Below are positions 36,422 through 47,060 of a stretch of DNA of 64,000 nt, in pieces (the stretch's first letter is position 1; each line of letters opens with the position of its first letter). Source of the stretch: Incurvaria masculella (lineage: Eukaryota; Arthropoda; Insecta; Lepidoptera; Incurvariidae); assembly GCA_946894095.1 (NCBI GenBank), contig OX335643.1:5381036-5445035 (forward strand), read 5' to 3'. Below the pieces are notes generated by a model. That model searched no databases and had not been told where the DNA came from. It was given only the letters and a program-made list of their open reading frames with translations. Both the position numbers and the translations under genes were made by a program.

Positions 36422-36707
36422 CCTCTATTACAAGTTACACATCACTTATCGAAAAATCGCTAATATCATCGATTCCGCAATTTTACATTATTGAATAGAG
36501 CAGGCATTTGTTCAAGGGATGCATTAAATGTGTAAATACAAATTTTCAACACATTTATATTATTTCACATTTCTACACGGATATAAAATTCCATGGACAG
36601 GCGATTTAGTCTATCTTTGAAATGCCTGCTCTATTCAATGGTGTAAACCTGCGGAATCGATGATCTTAGTGATTTTTCGATAAGTGCTTTGCAACTCGTA
36701 ATAGAGG
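36422..36707. repeat. Fold-back element, ~85-bp arms
   Basis: Arms begin CCTCTATTAC and share CACTTATCGAAAAATC, ATCATCGATTCCGCA and ATTGAATAGAGCAGGCATTT. Confidence 0.8.
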
Positions 36708-38450
36708 ATGTTCTAGAGTACCAACGATACGTAAAAACTTCACAGGATAGCATCCTACGTTCATTCCATGTTGCGCTTCCCGAATTCGTAAGCGAACTAA
36801 CCACAGTTAGTACTCTGCCACGAACTCGTGGCCATGCGAATTATTGTCGATCGCCACTTTCGTCCTTCCTTGCCCACCGAGATGAATCGTCGAGGCAGGA
36901 CATGGTTGAATTCAACGCTAAACTCTATGTTCCTTTTCTTGTATAACAGGTGATTGATTTAATCCCACCTGCATCGGGTTGATCGGTTGAGTAGTTTAAA
37001 AGATCTAAGCGAACAGACAGAAAAAAGCGACTTCATTTTATACTATGTAAAGATATAGATATATTAAATAACATATCTTAATATTAAGATAGCTTTTTTA
37101 AATCGGTTAAAGCTTTTCAATCTGGTGTAGAACCTATATTTCGATAAATGTGTCTAAAGTTTAAAACATTTTCTTTGGAAAGTTAGTTTGAAGTTATGTT
37201 TGTCCAAGAATGATGGTCTGTGGAACTTTCATTAAACTATTCTACATAGAACTTACATATTCAGAAAACAGACAGATAATCAGAGCACTTTTATGGTTTA
37301 TGAGAACCAACCGTTTCTCAAATTAATTTCTCTGCCGCACCGCACCGCCGCCGCCAGTGAGTTCTCAACAGTCCCAAATCGGCAGGCATGATTCCTCGCT
37401 GAGCGTAGTTTCGCGAGTTATGATGGCTTAGCACCTTAGGTCCGTCGGCACAGACACGCATGCTGGTTTGTGATAAAAAAAAATACAGACAAACTGAGAA
37501 CTTCCTAATTTTTTGAAGTCGGTTAAAAATGAACTCACTGAGAGATTTTTAAAGAAACCAAAAATCTTTTTTATTCCTACAAAGTTGTAGAATATAATTT
37601 CAATTCTTTTTCAGGCAAAAAAAAATTAGGTACGATCTTATAAATTATGGAAGCAATTCGATCTTCGGCAACACTCACGATGAAAGATGGGTGCGCGAAG
37701 ATGTAACAGATCCAGACTTATCAGGGCCGTATCAGGGGGTTCAGGGGGGGGAGGGGGTCATGACTCCCCCTGGGCTGGCTCTAGGCCAGATTTCATACCC
37801 GGGTCCATGGACCCTATGCGGTCCGTGGCAAGAGTATTGGGGGCCCATGTTTTATATGATGACAAAAAATACCGCACGTGATCGATATTAATCGTGTTTT
37901 CTCATTTCTTTGTGTATGCAAGGGGCCATTTTTGATATTTCGGAATTTCGCATTGACTACCAAAAGGTTAAGACACCCTGGCAGGTTTTATTATTGTAAT
38001 CGAGCTTGTCCTGATAAGACCTCGACTCATGGTTGTCGTGTGTCGTCACAACCGACGTGACAACTGCAAGTCCAATTTTTGGAATTCCGAGCTCGGTAAT
38101 AAGGATCGTTCCAGTCGAGAAAAACTGTTTTTTTGTATAGCGGTTATCAAAGCTATCACCGACAGGACGATTCCGCTGAATGGTATTTCAATTATAAAAA
38201 AAAAATCCGTCTCGAAAATCGCTTTTAAAATCGCAATAAAAGCTGGTTCCTGGAATGAATGAATTCTGATTCCTAGGCACGGAATTCCAAGAATATGCCT
38301 ATTGATCCAATCTAATCAAGGGCTGATGCAGGGGTCCTGACCCCCCTGGGCTGGTTCTAGCCGTTATTATTTGAATCTACTTGGAGCCTTCACTGACTAG
38401 ACCTCGACTTATGACCCCCCCTGACTCGAAAGCTGGATCCGTCCCTGAGT
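36708..38450. other. No gene seen; C/G-run repeat
   Basis: 37715-37830 and 38325-38440 share CCCCCTGGGCTGG.TCTAG and AGACCTCGACT.ATG, a dispersed low-copy repeat that abuts the stop codon of the minus-strand gene. Confidence 0.4.
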
Positions 38451-38648
38451 CTAATCGAGGTCCACGTCGGACAGTTCCGCGGTGACGCGCCGCAGCTCGT
38501 CAGACGTTCGCGTCGGCGCGCGGAACTGCGAGAGACGCTCGTAGTGGTCGCTCAGGTCCGTCTGCCGCGGCGTCTGCTCGCTGTCCAGAGCCGTCAACTC
38601 CGCCGTCTCCGCGTTCTGGCCGTATAGCTTCTGCAGCTGGTACAGCAC
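38451..38648 (-). CDS. Last coding exon of minus-strand gene
   Basis: After acceptor CTGTGTCATCGTAG comes a phase-0 exon of 65 codons plus stop. It starts VLYQLQKLYGQNAETAEL and ends SDVDLD-stop. It is GC-rich relative to its surroundings and strongly hydrophilic/helical, and joins PAQ of exon 4 in frame. No clear AATAAA is visible within about 200 nt downstream; low-complexity, C/G-run repeats begin right after the stop. Confidence 0.66.
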   Translation of the reverse strand: MLYQLQKLYGQNAETAELTALDSEQTPRQTDLSDHYERLSQFRAPTRTSDELRRVTAELSDVDLD

Positions 38649-39270
38649 CTACGATGACACAGAATAATTGGTTAATATCTCATACATTTTCTCTTCTTTA
38701 TTAATCTTCTTCAGTCGAGAATCTTAATAATACAATTTTTTATCCAGGGAAGGGCCAGGCCGCTGGGGGTTGAAATGAAATGAAAATGAAATTAAATGAA
38801 ATTAAAATATTCTTTATTGCTTACAACTATTACATAGTATGCAAAGGCGAGCTTATTACCAAAGGTAGAGATTGCTAACCTTAATATTAGATAATATATT
38901 AAGAGGTACCAAGAACCATTAATTACTTTTAACTAAGCACCATAATCACACTTAGGAAACATTAGATAACTTAAGACTATACGAACAGAAAATAATTGAT
39001 TAATTTAATTGTTATAATATGCCAAGTACCAAGATTTTAATTTTACATTAAAAATAGACAAAGAAGCACTTTCCCTAATAATAAGAGGCAATTGATTCTA
39101 CAATCGTGCGGAATTAACTGTAAAAGAACCCGAATAAGCAGCGGAAGAATGTGACGTAATAAGGAGCAGGAGATTATCTGCAGACCTAAGTGGTACACCA
39201 TTAAAAGAGAGATATTTGAAGCTATCTTGGGGTTGCTCCACAGCCTTGCAACTGGAATGTTAGAGTAAAA

Positions 39271-40043
39271 GGCATGTTGGGTGGCGGCGGCTGCCTGATC
39301 TCGAACTCTCCTTTCTCGTTCTTCCTCAGGTCCACCAGCGACTCCTCCAGGTTGGGCGTGTCTCCAGGCCTCTCGGGATGCACAGGCCGTGAGAGTTGCT
39401 CCTCGTTCAAGCTATTTGAGGTAATGTATTACATAACGTTCCACTCCTCACCTGTGCCGGCACATGTTGGGTGGCAGCGGCTGCCTGATCTCGTACTCTC
39501 CTTTCTCGTTCTTCCTCAGGTCCACCAGCGAATCCTCCAGGTTGGGCGTGTCTCCAGGCCTCTGGGGATGCACAGGCCGTGAGAGTTGCTCCTCGTTCAA
39601 GCTATTTGAGGTAATGTATTAAATAACGTTGCACTCCTCACCTGTGCCGGCAAATGTTGGGTGGCGGCGGCTGCCTGATCTCGTACTCTCCTTTCCCGTT
39701 CTTCCTCAGGTCCACCAGCGACTCCTCCAGGTTAGGCGTGTCTTCAGGCCTCTGGGGATGCACAGGCCGTGAGGGTTGCTCCTCGTTCAAGCTATTTGCC
39801 CAGCCGATGAGGTAATGTATTAAATAACGTTCCACTAGTCACCTGTGCCGGCATATGTTGGGTGGCGGCGGCTGCCTGATCTCGTACTATCCTTTCTCGT
39901 TCTTCCTCAGATTCACCAGCGACTCCTCCAGGTTGGGTGTATCTCCAGGCCTCTGGGGATGCACAGGCCGTGAGGGTTGCTCCTCGTTCAAGCTATTTGC
40001 CCAGCCGATGAGGTAATGTATTAAATAACGTTCCACTCCTCAC
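39271..40043 (-). repeat. Tandem array of partial copies of exon 4 plus its intron start
   Basis: Four further units follow exon 4 on the minus strand. Their TGTTGGG landmarks fall at plus positions 39275, 39465, 39655 and 39856, with the exon 4 landmark at 40055, so periods are 190, 190, 201 and 199 bp. Each unit carries most of the exon (NEEQ...RPVHPQRP...DTPNLEESLVDLRKN...EIRQPPPPN); the three units nearest exon 4 also keep the GTGAGG donor context. Those three share a 2-nt insertion near the exon end that breaks the frame, and none of the four has a good acceptor. The two distal units lack an 11-bp segment coding LGWA. These look like pseudo-exons in the last intron, although the reading frame within the exon is well kept. 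Confidence 0.85.
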
Positions 40044-40238
40044 CTGTGCCGGCATGTTGGGTGGCGGCGGCTGCCTGATCTCATACTCTCCTTTCTCGTT
40101 CTTCCTCAGGTCCACCAGAGACTCCTCCAGGTTGGGCGTGTCTCCAGGCCGCTGGGGATGCGCGGGCCGGGAGGGTTGCTCCTCATTCATGCTGTTCGCC
40201 CAGCCGAGGAGGTACTTGTTGGCTTCGGAGCCTTGCAA
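40044..40238 (-). CDS. Exon 4 of minus-strand gene, proline-rich; intact member of a tandem array
   Basis: A 195-nt exon (65 codons, phase 0 at both ends) between AAAATTCCAG and GTGAGG. It opens with LQGSEANKYLLGWANSMNEE, continues through RPGDTPNLEESLVDLRKNEK, and ends with a proline run (PPPPNMPAQ). Four extra, damaged copies of most of this exon and its donor lie downstream at 39271-40043. This unit alone has both a usable acceptor and a frame that joins the last exon. Family not recognised. Confidence 0.66.
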
Positions 40239-40696
40239 CTGGAATTTTAGTTCAAGGCACAAACAGGCTGTTTTTAAGTGAAAACTTCTTTATTTTGATA
40301 ATTTTATCTATTTAATGGATACGAAGTTACCGTTATTTCATTAATTGTGAAAATGATCAAAATCGGATTACAATGCTTCAAATGTAGATGTCGCAGAAAC
40401 GCAAATTAACTTATTTATTGTTTATTTGTTGTTCTTCTTCCATTTTCGAAGGCTTCACATCTGACTGGTGGATTGGACTTTTTGCCACTCACACAATTAA
40501 GCAGTCGCTAAGCAAGTATTTAGGGGTTAAATATGACAAATAAGAACATATTAAGTAATAACATACCTAGCTTGCTAATCTGAGGACATATAACATATTC
40601 ATAGAGCGCCTACTAATAACAGTCAGCAATAAAGTTCTTGGCCCACATTGTTTAGATACTTTAGGTTCGTCAGGCAGACAGCGATTGTAAATGAAC

Positions 40697-41027
40697 AGCG
40701 CGTGGTCTAGGGGCTAGAGGACTTGCCTTTGATGCGAGAGGTCTGGGTTCAAATCCTCGCCCCGGTCATGCACCGCTTTCTTTCTCTTTCTAAGTTGGAT
40801 ATGTGCATTTCGTTACGAATGCGAGCTGTTGCATGGCTCGGAACCCATGCGAAATTGTAGGCCCTCTTCCCCTACTAGGTGGTAGGGTTAAAACCGACCG
40901 GGTTGGTGCCACCGCATCTAGTTCAATGTAGCCGTGCTCAGGCATGGCTCCTAATTCCTTCGGAAATATTGTGTATTGGGCTAATATCATACCGGTAGTT
41001 GCCATTCATGTCAGGTTGCATTAAAAA
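40697..41027 (+). mobile_element. SINE, tRNA-like head
   Basis: Head GCGTGGTCTAGGGGCTAG...GGGTTCAAATCC. The body lacks the middle part around the GATGGTCGAAGCGGCAATG block. The tail ends GTCAGGTTGCATTAAAAAAA. It lies in the intron between exons 3 and 4 of the minus-strand gene. Confidence 0.83.
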
Positions 41028-41345
41028 AATATAATAATGGAATTAGGGATATTTTGGTAAAATCTCCTTTTTTATCTCTGAAACCGTTTCCTCATGGTTT
41101 AATTTTAGTTCACCGGGGTTTCACTGCTGCAGGTATCTTAAAGGTCATCTGTATAATAAGAAAATGCACCATCAAACACAGGTTATGACGTGTCATTCTG
41201 CTACACGGATCCATCCTCCGTGTTCTGCTACTATTCAACAGAATCTCTGCCAGTCTACTTCAACCTTTACCTTTATCAGTAATTATGCTATACATAGATA
41301 ATACTTGAAATGTATATTTATTATATAAACTAATGGATTTTTCAC

Positions 41346-41416
41346 CTTTTGTCGCTTCTTATTAGTTCCCGAGTCCGAAGAGACATGTCTCTTGCTGTTA
41401 CTCGCAAAGCTCGAGC
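41346..41416 (-). CDS. Exon 3 of minus-strand gene, basic/serine-rich linker
   Basis: A 71-nt open segment between CAATTTTCAG and GTGAAA. It starts with two nucleotides that complete the split codon of exon 2 and ends in phase 0, exactly what the next exon needs. It encodes (G)SSFASNSKRHVSSDSGTNK then KRQK. No paralogous exon is seen in the plus-strand copy. The call rests on splice signals and phase, so it is weaker than exon 2. Confidence 0.58.
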
Positions 41417-41488
41417 CTGAAAATTGAGTTGTTTATTTATTAAAATACATTATAATTGATACTTTCGAGATAACCGCGGTCGTTACAC

Positions 41489-41632
41489 ATGTTTCAAAAA
41501 TGTTACGGCTTTTCACGCGGCAGGAAGAGACATGTGGCGGATGCCTCCTTGACAACGGGCTGAATGATTAGTTCGAAACGTCGGAGAATGTCTCTTCCTG
41601 CAGTGTGAAAAGCCGTAACATTTTTCAAACAT
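41489..41632. repeat. Fold-back element, ~45-bp arms
   Basis: Arms share ATGTTT, AAAAATGTTACGGCTTTTCAC and GGAAGAGACAT. The centre holds TTCGAAACGTCGG, reminiscent of a hammerhead core. It lies in the intron between exons 3 and 4 of the minus-strand gene. Confidence 0.75.
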
Positions 41633-41818
41633 ACATTATAATTGGTTACACGAAATCTAATGAATACAAGCTAAAATCTTAGATTAACATTAATCAAAAA
41701 GAAACATTGACTGAGATCTAAAAATTACAAGTTCCTTTTCTAGAAAAGATGACGAGATGAGAGACGGCCACAGTACCGAGAAAACTGGAAAGTTTACCAC
41801 TTTGAATGTTCGTCGAAT

Positions 41819-41860
41819 GGGCATGTCTGCCTTGAGGCCTGCCTCAAGGCAGACATGCCC
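41819..41860. repeat. Perfect 20-bp palindrome, 2-nt spacer
   Basis: GGGCATGTCTGCCTTGAGGC, CT, then its exact inverse complement. A partial third copy (GGCAGACATGCTGCATGG) follows. It lies in the intron between exons 3 and 4 of the minus-strand gene. Confidence 0.9.
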
Positions 41861-42129
41861 ATGGCAGACATGCTGCATGGACATTTCAAGCTCTTTGTCC
41901 AGATCTTTTGCTTCCTCGGACCACATTTCACATCGTCTCTACTTCAAATGTGTCTCCTGATGATTGTTGAATATGTTTTGTTTAAGACGAGTTGTTTATT
42001 GGTTATTGATCATCCATAGGCCATAAATACACGGCACTCGGATGTTTCATATTTAATCAATTTCCAGTTCGACAACAGCGAAGAAGAACTAGCAAGAAAC
42101 TGGATATGTTTTCAATGTATGATTATTTC

Positions 42130-42402
42130 AGGAATAAAAAACCGGCCAAGTGCGAGTCGGACTCGGACACGAAGGGTTCCGTACCATCGTATACAATTTG
42201 ACGCAACAAACACGTTTTTTAGGTGGCACCCATTTAATATTTTTTTTATTTTACCTCTTTGTTGTTATAGCGGCAAAATAAATACACACTGTGTGAAAAT
42301 TTCATCTTTCTACCTATTACGGTTCAGGAGATACAGCCCTGTGACAGACGGATGGACGGATGAACGGACAGCGGAGGCTTAGTAATGGGGTTCCGTTGGT
42401 AC
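42130..42402 (+). repeat. Interspersed repeat with GGCCAAGTGCGAGTCGGACT start
   Basis: A common ~300-bp family. Landmarks are GGCCAAGTGCGAGTCGG, GGGTTCCGTACC, a TTATAGCGGCAAAATAAA block, CAGGAGATACAGCCCTGTGAC and a GACGGACGGACGG run. This copy is cut by the hAT-like element and resumes at 43128-43145. Other copies: 6740-6938 (-), 9497-9600 (+), 45010-45197 (+), 46042-46335 (-). Confidence 0.8.
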
Positions 42403-43127
42403 CACGGAGGATAGAGGGAGAGAGGAGATGTTTTTAACTCATATTACAGGATCGCAACAGTGATCACACTGTGCGTGGAAGCGGGGGGAGAATCGCTTCA
42501 AGGTGGGGTCATGCACCGCCCATTTTTGCGAAATCCATCTACCGGAAGAATCGATATTCTGGTAGCAGCTATTCCGAGAGCTGTTCTTAATGGTTACAAG
42601 ACTACAACTAGATGGCGCCTTTTAAATTTTACTAAGTTTTTTTCTATAAAAATACCTAAGATATTTAAATATATGCCTTCGCGCGGATTCAAATAATTTT
42701 AATTTAAAAATGTCATTAAAATTTGCATCATGAGATCATATTTCTTACCGTAAAACGAAAATGATTGCGCGACATCTATCGGCACATAGCAAGAGCGATA
42801 CATCGATACAATGCTCGAATATTGACTCAAATTATAAAATATGATATGTTTTACTGACAAATAAAACGTAATTCCACCTACAAACTTTAGATTATTTTGT
42901 CCTGTATAATGTTTGCAACATTTTACACAAAATCTTGTAATCGACTGTTCGCCGAAAATTGCGCCGCAGACCATAATATTGTCCCACAACCTAACACCGC
43001 CAGCGCCATGTCGCGAATGTCGCTAAGCCACGCCTTCTTTATCACGTGGGCTGTGATGTAGGGACCCACTTGGTGGACACAGATCCAGTTTGCTTAGACC
43101 ATCTCCTCTCTACCTCTATCCTCCGTG
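42403..43127. mobile_element. hAT-like non-autonomous DNA transposon, 725 bp
   Basis: Ends are inverted, CACGGAGGATAGAG... with 27 or so of the first 28-30 bp matching. The element is flanked by identical 8-bp copies GTTGGTAC (42395-42402 and 43128-43135), which fit the hAT target form nTnnnnAn. It has no transposase frame. It split an older interspersed repeat that resumes after 43135. A tiny relic with the same end lies near 25520-25550. Confidence 0.78.
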
Positions 43128-43355
43128 GTTGGTACCCTTTTGGTATGGATTAAGTAAGTAACGAATACTTGTGGAAAGCTATAATCGCAGTATACTATTG
43201 ATTTCTACAAAATAAATGTAGTTAACTTTCGTCAAGCACAAATTTGAATGAATTTTATTTTTTGTCTTTGGAGTAACTTGGGTGTATACACATTTATCAT
43301 AAGATGTGTTCGGTCAACCGAGAGAATTGGAGAAGGTCCCTGGCGGGTAGCTCAC

Positions 43356-43454
43356 CTATCTTGGCGGTGTTGGTCTGGGGGCCCAACTCGAACAACACCT
43401 GAAAGTCGGCATGGTTTCCAAGCGCGAAGCCGAATCCAACCCGCGAGTCTGTCC
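43356..43454 (-). CDS. Exon 2 of minus-strand gene, conserved GFGF-LGNHADFQ block
   Basis: A 99-nt exon between TTTTCAG and GTGAGC, phase 1 at both ends. It encodes TDSRVGFGFALGNHADFQ followed by VLFELGPQTNTAKI. The plus-strand exon 58477-58575 is also 99 nt with the same phases and matches at most residues (LGNHADFQ, GPQTNT). Conservation between diverged copies and intact splice signals make this a real coding exon. Function unknown. Confidence 0.75.
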   Translation of the reverse strand, partial: GQTRGLDSASRLETMPTFRCCSSWAPRPTPPR

Positions 43455-43562
43455 CTGAAAATGAAAACAAATTCTTTAATAAGAAGCACGAATGTTGAGA
43501 AAATAACCTAAAAATGCTTTCCTTTAGGAAAGTTTGCTTAGTGAGAGAACTGAACAGGTTAC

Positions 43563-44017
43563 ACAATCAGAGACTTGCATTTCATTCCAGAGCTTTGGGT
43601 TTAAATCCCTGCCCGGTTCTTGCACCACTTTCTTTGATTCAACTTCTGGTAGTCAAACTACACTAAGTCATGTCACAATTTAATTGATCCGCAGATTCGA
43701 TCAACTCATTGAAGAAGAACCCGCAAAGAAACTTTCCTGGTCTATAAGTTACGTTTTTTTGTCTTTATTTTCCTCCACATGAATAATATAACACAATTAT
43801 GATTTTATACCTAAATGCTACTGCCAAACTTACATTGGTAGAACGGTCTAAAGCAAAGAACTAAGAACTACGAGGAAACAACAACCCACAATGTGAAAAG
43901 TCTTAAACTAATAATATGCTGAATGCGAGCTGTTCCATCGTTCGAAATCCATCTATAACTGTGCATCCCCTTCACCTACTATGTGGTACAATTAAGTCCG
44001 CCTAGGTCGGAACCATT
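43563..44017 (+). mobile_element. SINE split into head and body pieces
   Basis: A tRNA-like head at 43563-43650 (GGGTTTAAATCCCTGCCCGG) and a matching body piece at 43926-44017 are separated by about 270 bp of AT-rich sequence, so one copy was probably interrupted. It lies in an intron of the minus-strand gene. Confidence 0.5.
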
Positions 44018-44744
44018 AACCAGCGGAAATATAAACCAGCATCTGAAATGCGTTATCCATGAATGTCTTTAGAAAAGTATATGTTTAAAGAATAACCTCT
44101 AGCATAACTCAATAATAACTTAAGATATGCTTTATCTTTTCAAAATATAATGGTTGCTTAAGAGAAGTCATAGGTCGCACGACAGAACGGCGCGTGTATT
44201 TAACAATGGCTTGCTAAATTGCCTGGCCTGGATCTTAGTAGGTGTGTGCGGCTCCCAATAGAGTGTGGAAACATTACATCTTAAAAACCACAGAGATCGT
44301 GTTAAACAAAATAATTATTCTGGATTTATTTGGGTGTCGTGTGTCCTAAAATGCTATACATAAGAGCTAAAGACACATAAGGCAACCTATGGTATTCATA
44401 GGTGAACATTTGATGATTCACATAAACATGCTATTGCTTCTCATAAAATCAAGGAATTAGTGGATGTTACATGGTATTGTAAATGTAATTTTGGCATTGC
44501 TGTTGGTATTTTCTTATCATTGTCATCATTATAATAATACTTTTCAGGAGAAACATTTGTACATAAATACTTCAATAATTAGCAAATTAAATTAAATCAA
44601 ATATGTCTTGTTTGAATTTTCTAGTCTCTATATTGGTTTATCCGTCCAAAACAACATTGCCCCGAACGAAGCCTGGTGCTTCTACACCACTTTAATTCCT
44701 CCCTTTCGTCGAGCATAAATTTAAATAAAAAACGACCGTTACTT

Positions 44745-44812
44745 CCACCTAGTTCAATATAGCTGTGCTGATAAAAGTAATATTCTGGCATGGCAAATTG
44801 ATTGTTTAGCAA
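44745..44812 (+). mobile_element. SINE body scrap
   Basis: Retains CACCTAGTTCAATATAGCTG and TTCTGGCATGGCA only. Confidence 0.4.
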
Positions 44813-45009
44813 TACGGTGGTTTGGGAAAGTTACAGAAAGTTACACGTAGGTACACAAAAACCCGATTTAATCGCAAACGAAAAATTATTTTTGTCATTC
44901 TAAAAATAAAACTTCTTGTTTAAGCTTCGCTGTTAAAATTCAAATTATGTGTGATTACGTTTTAGTATTAAAGCACATATATATTAAAGTAATAAACCAC
45001 AAGCAAACA

Positions 45010-45197
45010 AAGGGTTCCGTACCCCAAAAAAATCATGCTTCTTATTGCCTCTCATGCCCACTACTATTTGTGGTTACAGTTGCGATAAAAATAAACACTC
45101 TGTGAAAAATTTCAACTGTCCACCTATTACAGTTCACCGCTTATAGACGGACGGACGGACGGACGCACGGAGTTAAGGTACGTAACCCTAAAAACTA
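45010..45197 (+). repeat. Diverged GGCCAAGTGCGAGTCGG-family repeat
   Basis: Keeps GGGTTCCGTACCCC, a GCGATAAAAATAAACACTCTGTGA block and a (GACG)n run. Its head is missing. Confidence 0.6.
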
Positions 45198-45889
45198 CCT
45201 TCATTCGTTCCCGACATAGGTGGTTGTTTATTCCTAATTTCGGATTTTACGACTACGACCACGTAACGGTTGCCAAAAAAGCGTGTGTCACACGCGAAAT
45301 GAGTCGTGAGTTCGTCGCGTGCAGTCGAAAGCGGCGTGTAGGGACGCGCGTGACATCTGTGTCGAGGACACCCGCTACCCGGCGAGATGTCTACGCGTAT
45401 GATATTGCGTGATATTTGTCATGAACTGTATGCAACGGCATGAATTGTAATTTTTTGTGAATTCATCTTAATCTAGTGTTTAACCTATGTTTTTGTTAAA
45501 ATAATTGACAAACCCTTTTGTAAATTTAGACTAAGTGGACGTTGAAAAAAAAACAGCGGAGTTTCTTTCCAGTTCTTCTTCTCTGTGTTTTGTTTTGCTG
45601 AACTGGCCAATGTTAAAATATGACCAATCCGAGTGCAGTGTACTGTCTATGTATGATGAATAAACAATACAATCCAATACACGGCTTGAGGCGTGTTAAC
45701 TTCGTCGATGAAGATGTTGTATTGAACACTTTTGTGTGTATGTATATCACTAGAGAAAAAAAGTGGACGGACTTTAGGCAATAAGATCAATGTAAAGGGA
45801 AACTTAAAAAAAAACGACCAACCCAACTTAAACACACATGCCACATGCAAACGTATTTGCAGACTTATTGGAGTGATTGTACGGGTGGG

Positions 45890-46030
45890 AACTGACTTGG
45901 TGGCGATGTTTCGACTGTGTGGTATACGACGCGCCTTCGGATTCCCATACACATACAGAATGCACACTTTGTTCATACGGCGGATGCGCGATATCCACTT
46001 CTCCTTTCTTTGTCTTCAGTGGTACCAATC
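45890..46030 (+). repeat. Copy of the GATGTTTCGACTGTGTGG repeat
   Basis: GGCGATGTTTCGACTGTGTG through CGGCGGATGCGCGATATCC. It shares order and landmarks with 24757-24930. Confidence 0.55.
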
Positions 46031-46041
46031 TATATATATTT

Positions 46042-46335
46042 TTAGGGTTCCGTGCCCAAAGGGTAAAAACGGAACCCTATCACTAAGCCGCCGCTGTCCG
46101 TCCGTCCGTCCGTCCTTCCGTCCGTCTGTCACAGGGCTGTATCTCATGAACCGTAACAGGTAGGAAGCTGAAATTTTCACAGATTATATATTTATTTTGC
46201 CGCTATAACAACAAATAGGTAACATTATAAAAATTTAAGGCGGGCCCCATACAAAAAACGTGTTTTTTTTAATCCTGTACGGTTGTACGGAACCCTTCGT
46301 GTGCGAGTCCGACTCGCACTTGGCCGGTTTTTTAT
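46042..46335 (-). repeat. Full copy of the GGCCAAGTGCGAGTCGG repeat
   Basis: Minus-strand copy with both ends: the CGGCCAAGTGCGAGTCGG head at the high-coordinate side and a CCGT-rich run plus GGGTTCCGT at the low side. No coding potential. Confidence 0.8.
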
Positions 46336-46504
46336 TATTAGAAGTTTATTGTTGAAAATGTTATCGATTTTTTCTTAGCGTTCATAATATAATGTATTAT
46401 CAGAAATGCATCCTTTTACCACCTTTTTAACGGACATCTGTTATACTGATCATAGGATCAGATAGGAAATAAGATTATCTTATTATCGGTCCATGTAAAA
46501 ATAC

Positions 46505-46585
46505 CTTTCTTGATGGGTGGAATGTTCGAGTAGGCGACGGAGAGAAGCGAGGACAGCTCTTCAGGTATGATGAGGCAGCTCGCAT
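46505..46585 (-). CDS. Exon 1 (first visible) of minus-strand gene, unrecognised protein
   Basis: An 81-nt exon read on the minus strand, after TTTTCAG and before GTATTT, phase 1 at both ends. It encodes (D)ASCLIIPEELSSLLSVAY then SNIPPIKK. The exon at 56841-56921 (+) has the same length, phase and the shared pattern L-x-IPE, so it is paralogous. I do not recognise the protein family. Earlier exons must exist at higher coordinates and were not found. Confidence 0.62.
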
Positions 46586-46859
46586 CTGAAAACGATCAGT
46601 CCTGAAAATTAGTCTTCATACGGGCAACATTAAGAGAACAATTTTCTCATAATCCGGGGTTTCCGAGTGAACATACAAGTGAATGTTTAAATCGGACGTT
46701 TAGTTGCATTTCGTACTATGCTAACTGTCAAACTTGACTTACGCCCGTTTCCTGGAGGTTGCTCCAGCTACAGACATCCCATAGTTACATTTCTGTTACA
46801 TCATACAAATATGCCATTATAAATATAAATCATATAAAATATAAACACTCAAAATATAA

Positions 46860-46995
46860 ATCTTTAAAGGATCCGTTTGAGTTCCTCGCCTTCGCTGTGA
46901 AGACCCACGGAGTTTGGAGTAGCGATGCGTGGGTCTTTGCGAGACGATTGGGAAAACTACTTATAGAATCGACAGGCGATCGGCGAGCTGCCTCA
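46860..46995 (+). pseudogene. LINE reverse transcriptase C-terminal scrap
   Basis: The frame reads FEFLAFAVKTHGVWSSDAWV then GKLLIESTGDRRAASFF. This matches the conserved tail (FLPFAVETLGPWG...LIEVSGDPRAGSF-type) seen at the end of many non-LTR reverse transcriptase frames. Only about 45 residues survive, before a common AACCGACTTC-type repeat. Confidence 0.6.
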
Positions 46996-46998
46996 TTT

Positions 46999-47060
46999 TT
47001 TAACCGACTTCAAAAAAGGAGGAGGTTATCAATTCGTCTGTATGTTTTTTTTTAGTTTTT
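46999..47060 (+). repeat. AACCGACTTC-type common repeat end
   Basis: AACCGACTTCAAAAAAGGAG then a T-rich run. Related scraps lie at 1147-1190 and 37510-37530, and the same word opens the fold-back at 47341. Confidence 0.55.

Noticed and set aside
41489..41632. Third hammerhead ribozyme
   Set aside because: Extra base in the CUGANGA core and no stem I next to it; kept only as a weak observation.
41690..41926. Extra exon of the minus-strand gene
   Set aside because: The frame includes the 20-bp palindrome and a phase that does not fit; the 71-nt segment at 41346-41416 fits much better.
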